A stretch of 64,000 nt of DNA from Phalacrocorax aristotelis (GCF_949628215.1 NC_134297.1:7874001-7938000), one strand, 5' to 3'. Shown: positions 30,060 to 56,885, numbered from the stretch's first letter. A program made the numbers and translations. Notes: generated from the sequence alone by a model not told the origin.

Positions 30060-30419
30060 TCGCTGCCCACGTGGCGCTGCCCACGTGTTTTGGGGTGGGT
30101 GGGAGGGGAAAGAGCACGGCGCGCTTCCGTATCCGCCCACGTGTTCCGCGGCGCCACGCCCACCGCTCTGGCTCGCACGGCCACGTCACGGCTCGTTCGC
30201 CGCCAGCCCCTCCCTCCGCCAATAGGAAGGCGGTGTGCGCGGCCGCCACACCCCTGCTCTATGCTGAGTGCGCGGCGCGGCGGCCAATGAGGGCGGTCGC
30301 CTGTAGAGTGGCGTCGGTGAAGGCCAATGGCGAGGGGCTAGAGGCGGGCCCCGGTGGCGGGCTGAGGGCGGCTGCGCGGGGCGGATGGCCGGGGCGGCGG
30401 GGCCGAGCGCGGCGCCCGG
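30060..30419 (+). promoter_or_regulatory. STT3A: STT3A promoter with three CACGTG boxes and a UPR-type element; non-coding exon 1
   Basis: CACGTG occurs at 30068-30073, 30082-30087 and 30138-30143. CCACGTCA at 30181-30188 is, on the minus strand, the ATF6/XBP1 consensus TGACGTGG. CCAAT boxes lie near 30219, 30282 and 30323. A donor at 30420 (CCCG then GTGAGGG) and an acceptor before 32349 define a 5' UTR intron, so exon 1 ends at 30419. Confidence 0.7.
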
Positions 30420-30499
30420 GTGAGGGCCGGGCCCGGGGCGGCGGGGCGGCGGGGCGGCCTGTGCCGGGGAGGCCGGGTCCGGGGTGAGGGAGTGCGGAG

Positions 30500-31115
30500 G
30501 CCTGCGGGGTGCTGTGGGGTTATGGGGTGCCCAGGCCTGTGGGGCGAGGGGCTGTGGGGTTACAGGGTGCCCAGGCCTGTGGGGTCATGGGTGTTGGGGT
30601 ACCTGGGGCTGTGGGGTGCCCGGGGCTGTGGGGCGAGGTTCTGTGGGGTTATGGGGTGCCCACGTCTGTGTGTCGTAGGCTTTGGGGTAGGTGATACTGT
30701 GAGGTGCCCAGGTCTGTGGGACCATTGGTTCTGGGGTAGGTGAGGGTCTGTGGGCTGCCCGGGCATGTGGGCTGAGGGTCTGCGGGGTGCCCAGGGCTGT
30801 GGGATGATGGGCTGCACGGTTACAGGGTGCCCAGGCGTGTGGTATGGGGTGCCCGGATCTGTAGGGTCACAGGTTTGGGGGTGGGGGATGCTGTGGGGTG
30901 CCCAGGCCGGTGGGGTTGCAGGTTGGGGTTGGGTGATGCTGTGGGGTGCCCAGGCCTGTGAATTCGCAGGTTTTGGGGTGGGTGATGCTGTGGGGTGCCC
31001 AGGTGAGCTGCATCACTGCTGGTCCAGGGGCTGCAGCCTTTAGGACTTGGACGGATGGGGTGCGTAGGGTTTGGGGTTGCCCAGGGCTGTGGGGTGGAGG
31101 GTTGTCAAGTCCCTG
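30500..31115. repeat. ~25-50-bp G-rich tandem repeat in STT3A 5' intron
   Basis: Many copies of GGGGTGCCCAGGCCTGTGGG with CTGTGGGGTTATG variants, regular at first and looser after 30900. Confidence 0.85.
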
Positions 31116-32161
31116 AAGGCACAGAGCAATGGGGTGAAGCATGGGGGGTGGGGGGGGCACAGCATCTTGTAGGACACAGGCAAGCTTGGAAGGGCCGGTG
31201 GCAAGTGCGGGGTCATAGTCCATAGCCCAGGGACGCCTTTTCTTCCTTCCCACCCCAGTATCTGGTGACTGGCCGGGGGCTGCTGGTTCCCCCGGTAGCT
31301 GTGGTGTTACTGGATGGCAAAGAGTCCCCTCCACCCCCGAGTCGTCTGTCGGGGCTGAGGCAATCGGGGTGCCAGCAGTACCACAGTGGTTATATCATCG
31401 TTAGCTGCTTCTTGTTATCCCCAGGGGAACCAGGAAATAATTACAACGCAGGGTTATTTCTGTATCAGTTAGCGATGAGCGCGTGTCAGTCAGAATCCCT
31501 TCGAGGTCGCAGAAAGACCCAGGCCTGGTTGGTGTTTTATGTCTAAATCTCAGCCTGGCTGAATCTGCCCTCCCTGGTGTCGTAGCTCAGAGATGTGAAC
31601 TGAGGATTTATCCACCGGTTCTGGGACTGAATTTGCAGGGAGCAGTGGGGTGTTTTTCCCAGATTTATTGGGTAAAGAAGTATTTTAAAGAAATCAGAGT
31701 AGAAAGATATTATTCTCTGGCCACAGTTTCACTTCCTTGGTGTTGGATACTAGGATTTTGCTGCCTCTTCCTCCACCCATTATTAATTAAACCAAATTAA
31801 ACAGCCTTGTTGTCTGATATAAGCAAAGCTGACTTACTGTGCTGGTCCACGTGAGGAAACCATCAGGATGTATATGATTAACATCAGGAAATCAAAATGG
31901 GGGCGGCCAGGAGCCATTCAGACCTCCTGTGTATGAGAAAACAGCACTGACTTCTCATGATCCGCATGGATTACCTTTTTTGTGCATCGCTTACAGGTGG
32001 TGGTTAAACTTCAAGAAACCAACCAGGGAAAATGTAGTGTTCTTGCTAAAAGCTTATGCTTGGTTTTGTTTTTGGATGCAGAGAAACCGACGCGTCCTCT
32101 GCCCCGAAGGAGTTCTGGTCTCTGTAAAAGAAAAACCTCCGCTGAGCCTTGGGGCAACTGA

Positions 32162-46650
<14,489 letters not shown>

Positions 46651-47223
46651 GCCCCCTGCATCCCGCCTGCCTCCTCTCCTTCCTCCTCCTCCTCCTTCCT
46701 CCTCCTCCTCCTCCTCCTGGCGGGGCTCCCATGGCAGCACCCCAATGCCCTGAAGGCGACCGACCGCGCGCTCCGAATTTTAAAGGTTCAGTAAAGCCCT
46801 GGAGGGGGGGAAGGGGGGCGAAGCCCCGCCGCTCGCTGCAAGGGCAAGGTTGCAATCGGTCCTGTTTTGCCATGGCAGGTGCTGGGCATGGCAGGCGGGT
46901 GCACCCGGGGGGCCGGGGTGCTGCAAACGGGGGGCCCTGGGGTGCTCCACAACCCCGCAATTAAATAAAGGTATTAAAAAGTAGCAATTAGGGATCAATC
47001 CCCTGCCCCCCCCGGGCTTATTTTCACCCTAAAAAGGGGCCGCAGCACCATTTTGCCTCATTACCCCAATTAACCCCGTTCAGTCCAGAGCAATTTTGAC
47101 CCAAACCCCGAGATTTGCCACCAAAAACCCTCCCCAGGGATGGGGGGGCACTGCTCTGCATCGGTGTGATAAAACCCGTCTTATTCTGTATTTTGGGGGT
47201 GTGTGTGTTTTGGGTGCAATAAA
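46651..47223 (+). other. CHEK1: CHEK1 3' UTR with two poly(A) signals
   Basis: After the stop there is a (TCC)n tract at 46675-46720, then AATAAA at 46964-46969 and a second AATAAA at 47218-47223. Either could end the transcript. Confidence 0.6.
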
Positions 47224-47269
47224 GCATTTTTGGTTTAAATTTGGGGGGGGATCTCAATGAGCGCGGGGC

Positions 47270-47340
47270 TTGTTCACTCTGAAACCTACCGATGTTTGCT
47301 CTGAAACCTGGTGTCGTTCACTCTGAAACCTACTGACGGC
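47270..47340. repeat. Three short CTCTGAAACCT repeats
   Basis: (T/C)(A/G)CTCTGAAACCT(A/G)(C/G) appears three times with ~27-base spacing just past the CHEK1 3' end. Confidence 0.6.
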
Positions 47341-48690
47341 ACAGCATTTGTTCAGTCCGCGTAAATCCCACTCCGGGATCTCTGCTGAGCTGTGCAGCCC
47401 TAAACCATCCCCACCCTCCAAGATTTAAGGGCTGACACCCCCCCGCTGCCCCGCTGCCCTCATTTTCCAACCTCTCTAATTGCTTTTCGGAAGGGCTAAT
47501 GAGTGGAGAGCTGCCAGGGGTTGTTAGCGCTGGAGCGAGAGAGGAGAGCTGGGGATTAACCCCTTCCCACCCCCCAAAAAAAAAGAACATCCCCCCCAAA
47601 ACCCCCACCCCAGGGTGCAGACCCCGAGACGCCTCCATGCTATCTCCCCAAAGCTGCCTCAGCTGTTAATTATTGGGGTAGAAAACGCTCTTTTTACTTG
47701 TTTCCCCCCCTTTTTTGTTTGAAATTGTTTTAATATCCCTTTCCTTGGCTTTTTTCTTTTTTTTTTGGTGGGAACTCCTCCTTGGGCGAAACAATTAGTG
47801 GCGATTTTTTAATTGCATATTTATATTGCAGCTGGGGAGCGAGACCCCGGCAGCGGGCGAGGGGGAAGCAGGAAGACGCCGTCTCCGACCTTGTTTGCTT
47901 TTCAGCCGGGATTAAGCGCTTTTAATTGTCCCGGAGATCACAGATTGTGGCCGGGGGGGATAATTAGGCTGAATACAGGGTTTTCTGGTTCATTCCCCCC
48001 AGGAATTTATATTTTTAAGGGCAAAAAAATATAAAAGCTTTGGGGATGCCTTGGGAATTAAGGTTTTCTGGGGGCGGGGAGGGTGCGAGGCTGGACACAA
48101 TTCGTTGCATGAGTGGGTCTCTGCAGGCTGCGAAGGAAAGGCCTCCCCGTTAGCCACAAATTCTTTTTTCACCTATTGCCTGCTGTAAATAAATTATTTT
48201 AGGGGGGTCATGGGACGCGTTTCCCCCCACTCCCTGGGATGCTTTGGCAGAAGCGGCGCTCCGCTCGTGCTCCACCTTGCTCTCGCACGTTAACCAGGCT
48301 CGATTATCCCACGGGGATTATTTTCATCCCTAATTTTTAGGGGTTGGGGAGGGGGATTTTTGCTCCAGAGGGGGGATTCATTTCCATTTTGGGGGTTTGA
48401 GGGGGAAATTCTAGGGGGATAAAAGGTTTATTTTAATATCTATCCGGGTAAGGAGGGGACTACGCGGAGCCGGGTCCCTGAAAGCGCCCATTGTGCAGCA
48501 CTGCTGGGGACAAGGCGCTCTCAGAGAGGCACCGGAGCGTGCAAAATGCCTTAAACCAACATTATCGCTGGCGCAGGCGGCCAGGATGGGTCGGGGGCAG
48601 CTTCTCCCCCCCCCACCTCATCGCAAATTCATGGTGCTCCAGAGGGCGCAGGTTATTTCGGCGGCCCTCAGCCCCCTCCTTGCTGCGCCC
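47341..48690. other. Unique, AT-richer intergenic stretch, no gene
   Basis: Non-repetitive with several TAATTA/TTAATTAT-like cores (for example 47665-47675, 47805-47815 and 47920-47965) and one GGGATTA motif. No coding pattern. It could hold regulatory elements; nothing firm can be said. Confidence 0.35.
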
Positions 48691-49740
48691 TGGGCTGTGG
48701 ATGTGGGGATGGGGGATGCGGGGTGGAGGATTTGGGGTGCAGAGGGGGGATGGAGGATTTGGGGTGTAGATGTGGGGTGCAGGATAAAGGATTTCGGGTG
48801 CAGATGGGGGACGTAGGATTTAGGTTGTAGATGTAGGGTGTGGGGTGGGGGATTTAGGGTGAGGACAGAGGGGGTGGGATCCAGGATGCAGAGGGGAGAT
48901 GGAGGATTTAGGATGTAGATGCAGGATGGAGGATTCAGGGTGCAGAGGTGGGACGTAGGATTTAGGGTGCAGATGCAGGACACAGGAGAGAGGCTGCAGA
49001 AGCAGGATTTAGGCCGTAGATGCATTTAGGATGCAGGATTCAGGATGCAGGTACAGGATTTAGAGGAAAAAACAGGATTTAGGAAGCATATATAGGATTT
49101 AGGAAAAAAAATAGAGGATTTAGGGTGCAGACACAGGATGTGGGATGGAGGATTTAGGCTGCAGGCCCAGCGTCCCAGATGGAGGATACAGGACGTGGAA
49201 GCAGAACACAGGATAGGGGATGCAGACGTGGAATTTTAGGGTGCAGAAGTGGGATAGAGGGTTTAGGAGACGGGATTGGGGTTTCACATGGGGCATGGAG
49301 GATTTAGGACGTGGGATGGAGGATTTAGGATGCAGATGCTGGTTTCCAGGCACAGGACGTGCGACGCGGATACGGGACGTGGGAGAGGGGCTGCAGGAGC
49401 AGGGCTTTGGGTGCAGATGTTGGCTGCAGGACACGGGGCGCGGGATGAAAGGGTAGATGCAGGATTTAGGGTGCTGATGCAGAACGTGGGCTGCAGAAGC
49501 CGAATTTAGGATGCAGAGGTGGGATACAGGACAGGTGACGTGAGACACGGGATTTGAGACGCAGACGAAGGGTGCCAGGTGCAGGGCGTGGGGTGCAGAA
49601 GCAAGATTTGGGGTGCAGAAGAAGGATTTAGGGTACAGGCACATGGGATGTAGGACGTGGGGTGAGAAGTGCAGGACGTGGGATGCAGAAGCAGAATTTA
49701 GGGTGCAGATACGGGCTGCAGGTGCAGGACAAGGGACGGT
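48690..49740. repeat. GGATTTAGGGTGCAGATGCAGGAT minisatellite, first block
   Basis: About 1 kb of diverged ~24-26-base units mixing GGATTTAGG, GTGCAGATG and CAGGAT(G)TGGGA. Confidence 0.9.
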
Positions 49741-50324
49741 CCAGCCCCAGAGCATCACAGCGCGGGCCCGGCCGTGCGCAGGGGTCTTGCGGCACCCCCA
49801 GAGGTGGGGAGCGCGTGCGACGAGGCAGGAAATGCAACTTTCCAGGAAAAAATTATGGCTTTCGAATCCCATACGAGGGATTTCGCCACTCGACCCCCCC
49901 CCATCTGGGAGGCAGAGCCCGGCTGCGTGGCCGCATCTGCCCGCCAGATGTGGCGGGGTGGCGATTCGGGGAGGGGAACGGAGCCCCCGCCCATGGGGAA
50001 GCCTCCCCGCTTCATCCCGGTTTGGGAACACTGCTCTCCCATGTCCCACCTGCTCCGGAGAAACACCCAGCTGGGGCTGGGAAGGAAGGACTGGATGGGG
50101 CCAATCTGGCCTTGAAAATTATTTTAATTGCAATTAAGCTTTTGTCCTGTGGTTTGGCGGGGGATGATGAGGATGAGGTGCAGCCAGGGTGCATCTATAG
50201 GGTTCACAGCCCAGTATGGCCCAGCAAAGACCCCAGCCTGAGCTTACAGAGGGTCCCTGGTGGGGTCGGGGTCCCCGATGAGACCAGTCGGACTGTCAGG
50301 ATTTGTTACTGCCTTCGGGGTCCC
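49741..50324. other. Unique sequence between two blocks of the same minisatellite
   Basis: No gene or recognised element. The same repeat type lies on both sides, so this piece may have been inserted into or spared by the array. Confidence 0.35.
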
Positions 50325-50890
50325 GTGCAGCTGCAGGATGCAGGAGGTGGGATGGAGATGCGGGCTGCAGCTGCAGGGTTTGGGGTGCAGCAGGAGGACG
50401 TGGGATGGCGCAAGATGGTGTGGGATGGGGACGCAGGATGCGGGTGGAGATGGAGGATGTGGGATGAAGGGTGCAGATGCAGGACACGGGGTGCGGGATG
50501 TGGGATGCAGATGCAGGGTGTGGGGTGCAAGAACTGAGATGCAGGATGCAAAAGCAGGATGCAGCTGCAGGAGGCAGGCTGCAGCTCCAGGATGCAAGAA
50601 GTGCGGTGCACGTCGCAGGGTGTGGGATGAAGGATGTGGGGTGCAGGGCTCAGGGTGCCGATCCAGGATTTGGGATGCAGGATGCAAGCTGCAGATGTGG
50701 GCCACGGGGTGCAGATCTGGGGTGCAGGTGCATGGGATCCAGCTGCAGGCTGCAGATGTTGGATGCAAAAGCAGGATGCAGATCCAGGATGCAAGAATTG
50801 GATGCGTGGTGCATGTGCAGGGTGCAGGATCCAGGGTGCAGGTGCAGGATGCAAGGTGCAGATGCAGGCTGTGGGGTGCAGATGCAGCTC
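50325..50890. repeat. GGATGCAG-type minisatellite, second block
   Basis: Units such as GCAGATGCAGG(A/G)TG(T/C)GGGGTGCA, a close relative of the 48.7-49.7 kb block, with more TGCAGC. Confidence 0.9.
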
Positions 50891-52600
50891 CACGATGGCG
50901 ATGCACCACTTTGAGCAGGGAAAACCGGCAGAAATGTTTCCCCATCTGCTTTTTAAGAGAAAATTTGGAGTTTTCTTGCTAACATCAGCCTTTTGGGGCC
51001 TGGCAATCTAATGGATTTGCTTCTTGCAGAAGCATTTCTATTTTCTGAACTGCCTCCATCAGCTCAGTGTCTCCAGTGCAGCAACTATTAAAGAAAAAAA
51101 CCGTAAAGCTGGAGCAATTCCATCCAAAAACACCCAAATCCACCCTTTCTCTCTTTAAATCGGTGTCTCCCTCCTTTCTCCTCATCATTTCCCACTGTGG
51201 AGGTGTGGGAGGGGCTGGATTTTTAACCTGGGAGATGTTTTAGCTCTTGCAAAACCATCGCAGCAGCCTTGGGAAGGCCGCCACGTTAATAAAAGCAAAA
51301 ATGCAGAGGAGTCTGTTAAGGAAACTCCTGCAAAAAACCCTTCAGAAAACATCATGGGCAAGGCCGGCTTTTTGTTTGGGTTTTTTCCCCACCTCTTATT
51401 CCACTGGGGACTTGAGTTTTGCAGGTCACGGAGTGCCTGGAGGGTGGTGCAAGGTGGGTTTTTGCAGCAGGTTTGGCCCCTGGATCCTCCTGCCAGAGGC
51501 AGGGAGGGGTTTTGCAGGTGAAAACCTGGAATTTGCAGGTTAAAGCTGGAATTTGCTGGTTAAAACCTGCAAATATCCCCCAAACTGGGGAAGGGGCACA
51601 GTGGATGCAGCCTGGCAGTGGTGCTGGGGCCACGGGTGGGAGACCCCATCAGTGCCTCTCATCCGGCAGGCAGGAGAGTGAGAAAAATGCTTTAAAAAGG
51701 TAAAAAAATAAAAAACCCTCCAAACCAGGCAGGCTGAGGTCATTTTTTTGGTGAGGAAGTCGGCTCCTTCAAAATGCCTCTGGGTCGGGTTTAAGATCAG
51801 CAGAAACATTCTTGGGCAGGGTGGGGAGAAAACGCCGCTCACGCTGTCGAGAGCAGACCCCAAAAAACCCTAAATGCCCTAAAAAAACCCCCAAACACCC
51901 CCTCAGAAACAAAAAAATCCACTGCTTTGCAACCCCCAGGCATGGAGCAAGCTGAGCATCGGCAGGGAGAAGAGTAAAACCAACCCATGAAGGGGAAAAA
52001 TGACCCCCAAGGGCACGAGGAGCTGAACCTTGAAGTGGCTTATGAGCATCATTTGGTCCCTGCGGGGATTTTTGGGGATGGGGAGAGGAGGAAAGAAGGG
52101 GGCCTGGCAGGGAAAGTGCATTTCCCCCCATTGTTCCGGAGGGTTTTATTTCTTTGCTTCATTCCCTCCTTCATTTACCATCATCTCACCAGGCTCAGCA
52201 CCCACCAACACCCTCGTTGGGTGAAGGAACTTGGGGGTGAGGACGGTACAGCACTGGAAAACATGCCAAAAAAGAGGGGGGGAATTAAATTGATTGCATC
52301 TGTTGTGCTTTGCTTGGAGGGCTGAGCGGCTCGGGGACCTTTTGGTGCCTCGCCGCGAGCCCTCTGCCACCCTGAGAAGCTGTTCTGGCTTTTCCAGCGA
52401 TTTAGCACATTAGGAGGGTTATAGTTTGGCCGTGTTTATTTTGCTAAACCTCACAAAGCCATAATAGAGCTATGGTGGGGGGGTGGAGGAGGCGGGGAGA
52501 TGCACTGAAAGGTTATTAAAGGGAAGGGGGGGGGAACTAGCAGCTGAAGAGGGAAAACTAGTTTGGGATTGCAGCGGGGCTCTGCATCTGCTGTGCAGCT
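50891..52600. other. Intergenic, no gene recognised
   Basis: Unique sequence with a short run of GGTTAAA(A/G)CTGGAATTTGC(A/T) repeats at ~51515-51575. No protein family seen. Confidence 0.35.
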
Positions 52601-52605
52601 GTGGG

Positions 52606-53056
52606 CAGGGATGCAGCGGGTGGCAGGGATGCAGCGGTCACAGGGATGCAGCGGGTGGCAGGGATGCAGCGGGTGGCAGGGATGCAGCGGTCACAGGGAT
52701 GCAGCGGTCACAGGGATGCAGCGGGTGGCAGGGATGCAGCGGGTCGCAGGGATGCAGCGGTCACAGGGATGCAGCGGTCGCAGGGATGCAGCGGGTGGCA
52801 GGGATGCAGCGGGTGGCAGGGATGCAGCGGTCACAGGGATGCAGCGGGTGGCAGGGATGCAGCGGGTGGCAGGGATGCAGCAGTCGCAGGGATGCAGCGG
52901 TCACAGGGATGCAGCGGGTGGCAGGGATGCAGCGGTCACAGGGATGCAGCGGTCGCAGGGATGCAGCGGTCACAGGGATGCAGCGGGTGGCAGGGATGCA
53001 GCGGGTGGCAGGGATGCAGCGGTCACAGGGATGCAGCGGGTCGCAGGGATGCAGCT
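52606..53056. repeat. 17/18-bp minisatellite, about 25 copies
   Basis: Two alternating unit types, GGGATGCAGCGGTCACA (17) and GGGATGCAGCGGGTGGCA (18), in highly uniform copies. The mix of lengths shifts frame, so three frames read through it. Confidence 0.95.
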
Positions 53057-53615
53057 GCACCTCACAAGGGACATGCGCTGCACCTAAATATAGGAGGACG
53101 GGAGAATAAAAAGGCACCTGGAGGGGTTGTGCTACACGCTGCGAGGGAGGAACGAGGCGAGGCTCCGGCTGGGGAATGGGATTTCTCCTCCGCGCTTGCA
53201 CATTCCTCCCGTCAGCGATATTTACACGACGGCACCAGGAGAAATCCCAGGTCGGCTGAACTACCTCCCACCGGTTATCGCCCCGGTGCTGCTGCTCCAC
53301 AGCGCCTTCCTGCTTCGTCCTAGCTTTTCCTCCCTAGTCCCCTTGGTTTGGTCCTCTCCGCACCCTGTAGGTGTGATCCTTCTGATGCAAAAGCCCTGCT
53401 CATCACCCTCCAGAGCCTTCCCCAAGCGAGCACCCAAAGGTGCCCTGACCCATCCTGCTACCGGGGCAGGGCTGCTGGGCGGGTGGCACCTGCCCCTCTC
53501 GGGTGCAGGGTTTGGGGTAGGCTCTGTGCCATGGGGTTGCTCCATCTCCGGGCACTGCTGGAAACACCCAGCAGCCCCGTCTCCTCCTGGCAATAGGTGT
53601 TAGGAGGTGTTGCAG
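53057..53615. other. Unique intergenic sequence
   Basis: No gene or repeat family recognised between two minisatellites. Confidence 0.35.
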
Positions 53616-53985
53616 AGCGCAGGGGTGCTCGCAGCATGCAAGGATGTTTGCAGTGCGTGAGGATGCTTGCAACATGCTGGGATGCTTGCAGGATGCAGCG
53701 ATGCTCACAGCACGCAGGGATATTTGCAACACAGGGTGCTTGCAGCACATGGGTGCTCATAGCGCAGGGACGCTTGCAATGTGCAGGGACACTTGCAGCA
53801 TGCAACGACGTCTGCAGCAGCATGCAGGGACACTTGCAGCGCATAGGGATGTTTGCAGCATGCAGGGATATTTGCAGTGCATGGGGATATTTGTGTCACA
53901 CAGGGATGCTCACAGCGCATGAGAATGTTTGCAGAGTGCAGGGATTCTTGCAGCACACAGGGATGCACAAAGCCACTTTGCAGGA
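53616..53985. repeat. ~28-30-bp GATGCTTGCAGCATGCAGG minisatellite
   Basis: About 13 diverged units of (A/G)GGA(T/C)(A/G)(C/T)TTGCAGCATGCA. The core is again TTGCA/TGCA. Confidence 0.9.
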
Positions 53986-54875
53986 GCCGGGGACACCCAC
54001 ACCAGCTTTTCAGGCTTTCTGTGCCTCAGTTTCCCCTTCCTGGAGAGGAAGCACAGCACAAGGGCCCGGTGGTGTGCTCCGGGCTTGGCCTCGCAGGACG
54101 CCACGGCACTGGGAAACCTGGCCACGCCACAGCAGCTTGGCTGGCGGCTTTGCATTCGGTGCTTGGAGAGCGGCCAGGGGGAGCGCTGGGGGCCTGCTGC
54201 TCGCCAGATGCGATAAGGAAAGGTTCGGCTGAGGGGGGGTAGGCAAAAAGAAAAAGCAAAAGCAAAGCAAATTCCTTGGCAAATCAAAGTGAAATGCGCG
54301 CAGAGCGAGCGCATGGCCTTGCATCCAGCCATCCGTCTTGATAAGGGGCTCCAGGGAGGAGGAGGAGGAGGAGGCGAGACGATGCCAGGGACCTGCCAGC
54401 AATTATGCTTCATTGCAAGAAACCCATCAGATTTCCCAGCGCCGTGTGACGCGGGCAGGGGGGACCCGGCATGCCTCAGTTTCCCCACCCTGTGCAGGCA
54501 CGGAGCGGGGGAAAGGGGTTAAAACTGTGTGGGTGAAATGCCTTGGAGGGGTTAAATGGGGCGATTTTTCTGCCGGGTTTTATCCAAAACATATGCTTTC
54601 GCCACTATTCGAGTTATCTGGGATATTTCCTGCGTGTTTGCTCCTATGGCAACCGGCCCAGCATGAAAGACCTATTTACTGGGCCTGGGGATAAGGAACA
54701 GCCATATGGTGTCAATTTTGAAGGCGCTCCATCCCCTCCGCCTGTCGCCAGTTCTCCCTCCACCACGGGTTTTGCCCGTCAAGGGGCGTCCACCACGAGC
54801 CAGGTCCAGCCGGCATCAGGGGTGGGTGCTGTCGGCAAGGTGAGGTGGTGGGTTGGGTTTGGGGAGCTCGTAGAA
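53986..54875. other. Unique intergenic sequence with a possible regulatory island at 54560-54740
   Basis: No gene. The 54560-54740 part is balanced in base content and non-repetitive, unlike its flanks, and holds CTATGGCAACC (an RFX-type half-site, 54642-54652) and CATATGGT (about 54704-54711). Confidence 0.3.
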
Positions 54876-55465
54876 GGTGGAGGTGGGCTGCAGAAGCAGT
54901 CTGAGGTCCTTCAGGAGGTAGGGATGGAGAGAAGGGGCCTACAGCATCGGTCTGAGGTCCTTCAGGAGGATAGGGGTGGAAACTAGTAATCTCCACCATT
55001 GGTTTGAAGTCTAGCGAAGACACAGGGCTGGAGGTGGGGTTGGGGACAAGCTAAATACAGCATAGGTCTGGTGTCCAACCTGGAGATAAGGCTGGGAGCA
55101 CGGCTGGAGACAAGCTACCTGCAGTGTAGGTTCCAGGTCTATCCAGGAGATGGGGCTAGGGACAGGGCTGGAGCTGAGCTACCTGTAAGGTTGATCCGAG
55201 CTCCATGGGGCTGGAAACGGAAGAGAGAAGTTACCTACATCGGTCTGAGGTCCACCCAGGAGATAAGGCTTGGAGCAGGACTGGAGACAAGCTACGGCAA
55301 CACCAGTCAGAGGTTCATCCAGGTCATGGGAGAACATGACCAGGGAGAAGCTATCTACATCATCCTGAGGTCCATCCAGGAGACAAGGCTGGAGACAAAC
55401 TACCTGCACCCTGGGCCCGAGGTCCATCCAGGAGACAAGGCTGGAGACAACATACAGCAAGGCTC
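54876..55465. repeat. Long-unit minisatellite (GAGGTCCATCCAGGAGACAAGG)
   Basis: Diverged units of about 55-70 bases with CTGAGGTCC(A/T)(T/C)CCAGGAG and GGCTGGAGACAAGCTACCTGCA phrases. Confidence 0.8.
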
Positions 55466-56200
55466 AGCTCCAGCCGGGGGCAGAAGGGTGCTGGGGAGGT
55501 CCTGGGGACCACAGAGACCTCTTATTACCCCCAGAACCTACCACGGGGGTGCAGGGAGGTCTGTCCCTCCCCCAGGAGGTCCAGGCTCCTCTTGCAGGTC
55601 ACCCCAATGCCCTAAGAAACCCAACACACACTGCACGGGGCCATTCTTTGCTCATTCCTAAAGGTTGGGGCACTTTTTGGACCCGGCACCAGGACGGCTC
55701 CATAGGGTAAAATGACCAAAATATGGGAAAATGGGGCAAAAATGTCCTCTACTGTAAAAAAAATTAAAGAAAAAAGATGGTTTTCTAATAATTCTACTTT
55801 ATTTTTATGTTGTCGCTGGGCGTTTGCTGCAGGGAGAGATGATAAAGCCAGGCAAGACCAGGCACGGCACGGGACAGGATTTTGGGAATGATTCACTCCC
55901 AAAGCCTCCTGCAGAGGTATTTCTGATTAAAAAAAAAACCCCAAAATAGATTTTTTTGGGTTTTTTTAAGCAAAAAGAGTTTTACAGAACTGACCCTTCC
56001 CAGCAGCCTTGCCATTTTTCTTTTTAATTAGAAAAAAAAAAAAAGGCTTTCAGCCAAAATAAACCTTCTCTATGAAAATGTGTGTTTGGGTCAAAAAGCC
56101 ACTTTTCACAGGGGGAAAAATAAACCAACAAGAAAAACCCCTGTCCAACCCCTGAAGTGATGGGTTGGCAGAGCTCATGGGGAGATACCTCTTCTCTGAA
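55466..56200. other. Unique intergenic sequence
   Basis: AT-richer at 55700-56110 with several A/T runs. No gene or element recognised. Confidence 0.35.
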
Positions 56201-56207
56201 GCCCACA

Positions 56208-56530
56208 GCTCTTCTCATCCTCTCTTCCTCCTCCTCCTTCTCCTCTTCCTCCTCCTTCTCCTTCTCTTCCTCCTCCCCTCCTCCTTCCTCTCCTCCTTCT
56301 GCTTCTTCTCCTGTCCTCCTTCTTCTTCTCCTCCTCCTCCTCTTCCTCTCCTTCTCCTCCTTCACCTTCTTCTCTTCTTCCTCTCATTATCCTTCTCCTC
56401 CTCCCCTTTTCCTCTCCTTCCATTGTCTCATCTTGCCTCTTCTCTCTTCATCCTCTCTCTTCCCATCATCTTCACCTTATTTGGCCTCTTCTCATCTCTT
56501 CCTTTTCTCCTCACCTCCACCTTCTCTTCC
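56208..56530. repeat. Polypyrimidine tract (TCC/TTC)n, ~320 bp
   Basis: Almost pure C/T on the plus strand, mainly TCC, TTC and CTCCTT units. Such tracts can adopt triplex (H-DNA) structure. Confidence 0.9.
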
Positions 56531-56885
56531 CAGGTTATGTGTGCGTCTGCGTGTGCTCCAGCCTAACACCTCCCCAGCCCTTGCGCCAGTACGACCTGCC
56601 ACGAGCTCCCCGCCTGTTCCTGCTCCGTGCCTCAGTTTCCCCACTCACACGAGTGCCTGCCGTGCTGCGGAGCACCTTCAGGGGCTGATGCCACCCAACG
56701 CCACCACCACTGTCGAGGGTAGGGAGGCACCAGGCAGCTGGCTGGCACCCGCTGCCCCCTCCCCAGCAGGCGCCCCCCAAACCATGCCTCCCCAGGGACC
56801 CTCGGGCATCAGTGGGCAATGGGGCAGCGTGGGGTGCTGGGCTTGTCCCATGGGCGGAGCGGGATGGGGAAGTGAGGCTTCTCTG
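56531..56885. other. Unique intergenic sequence
   Basis: No gene recognised. Confidence 0.3.

Noticed and set aside
48690-49740. TTTAGGG occurrences resembling a plant-type telomere repeat
   Set aside because: The heptamer is only part of a larger diverged unit (GGATTTAGGGTGCAG) and is not in pure tandem; the rest of the window is vertebrate.
52606-53056. Regular 17/18-base direct repeats, at first glance CRISPR-like
   Set aside because: There are no unique spacers between repeats and the genome is a vertebrate; this is a minisatellite.
55071-55661. 196-codon open frame
   Set aside because: It follows a tandem repeat with long units; repeated peptide blocks without a known family.
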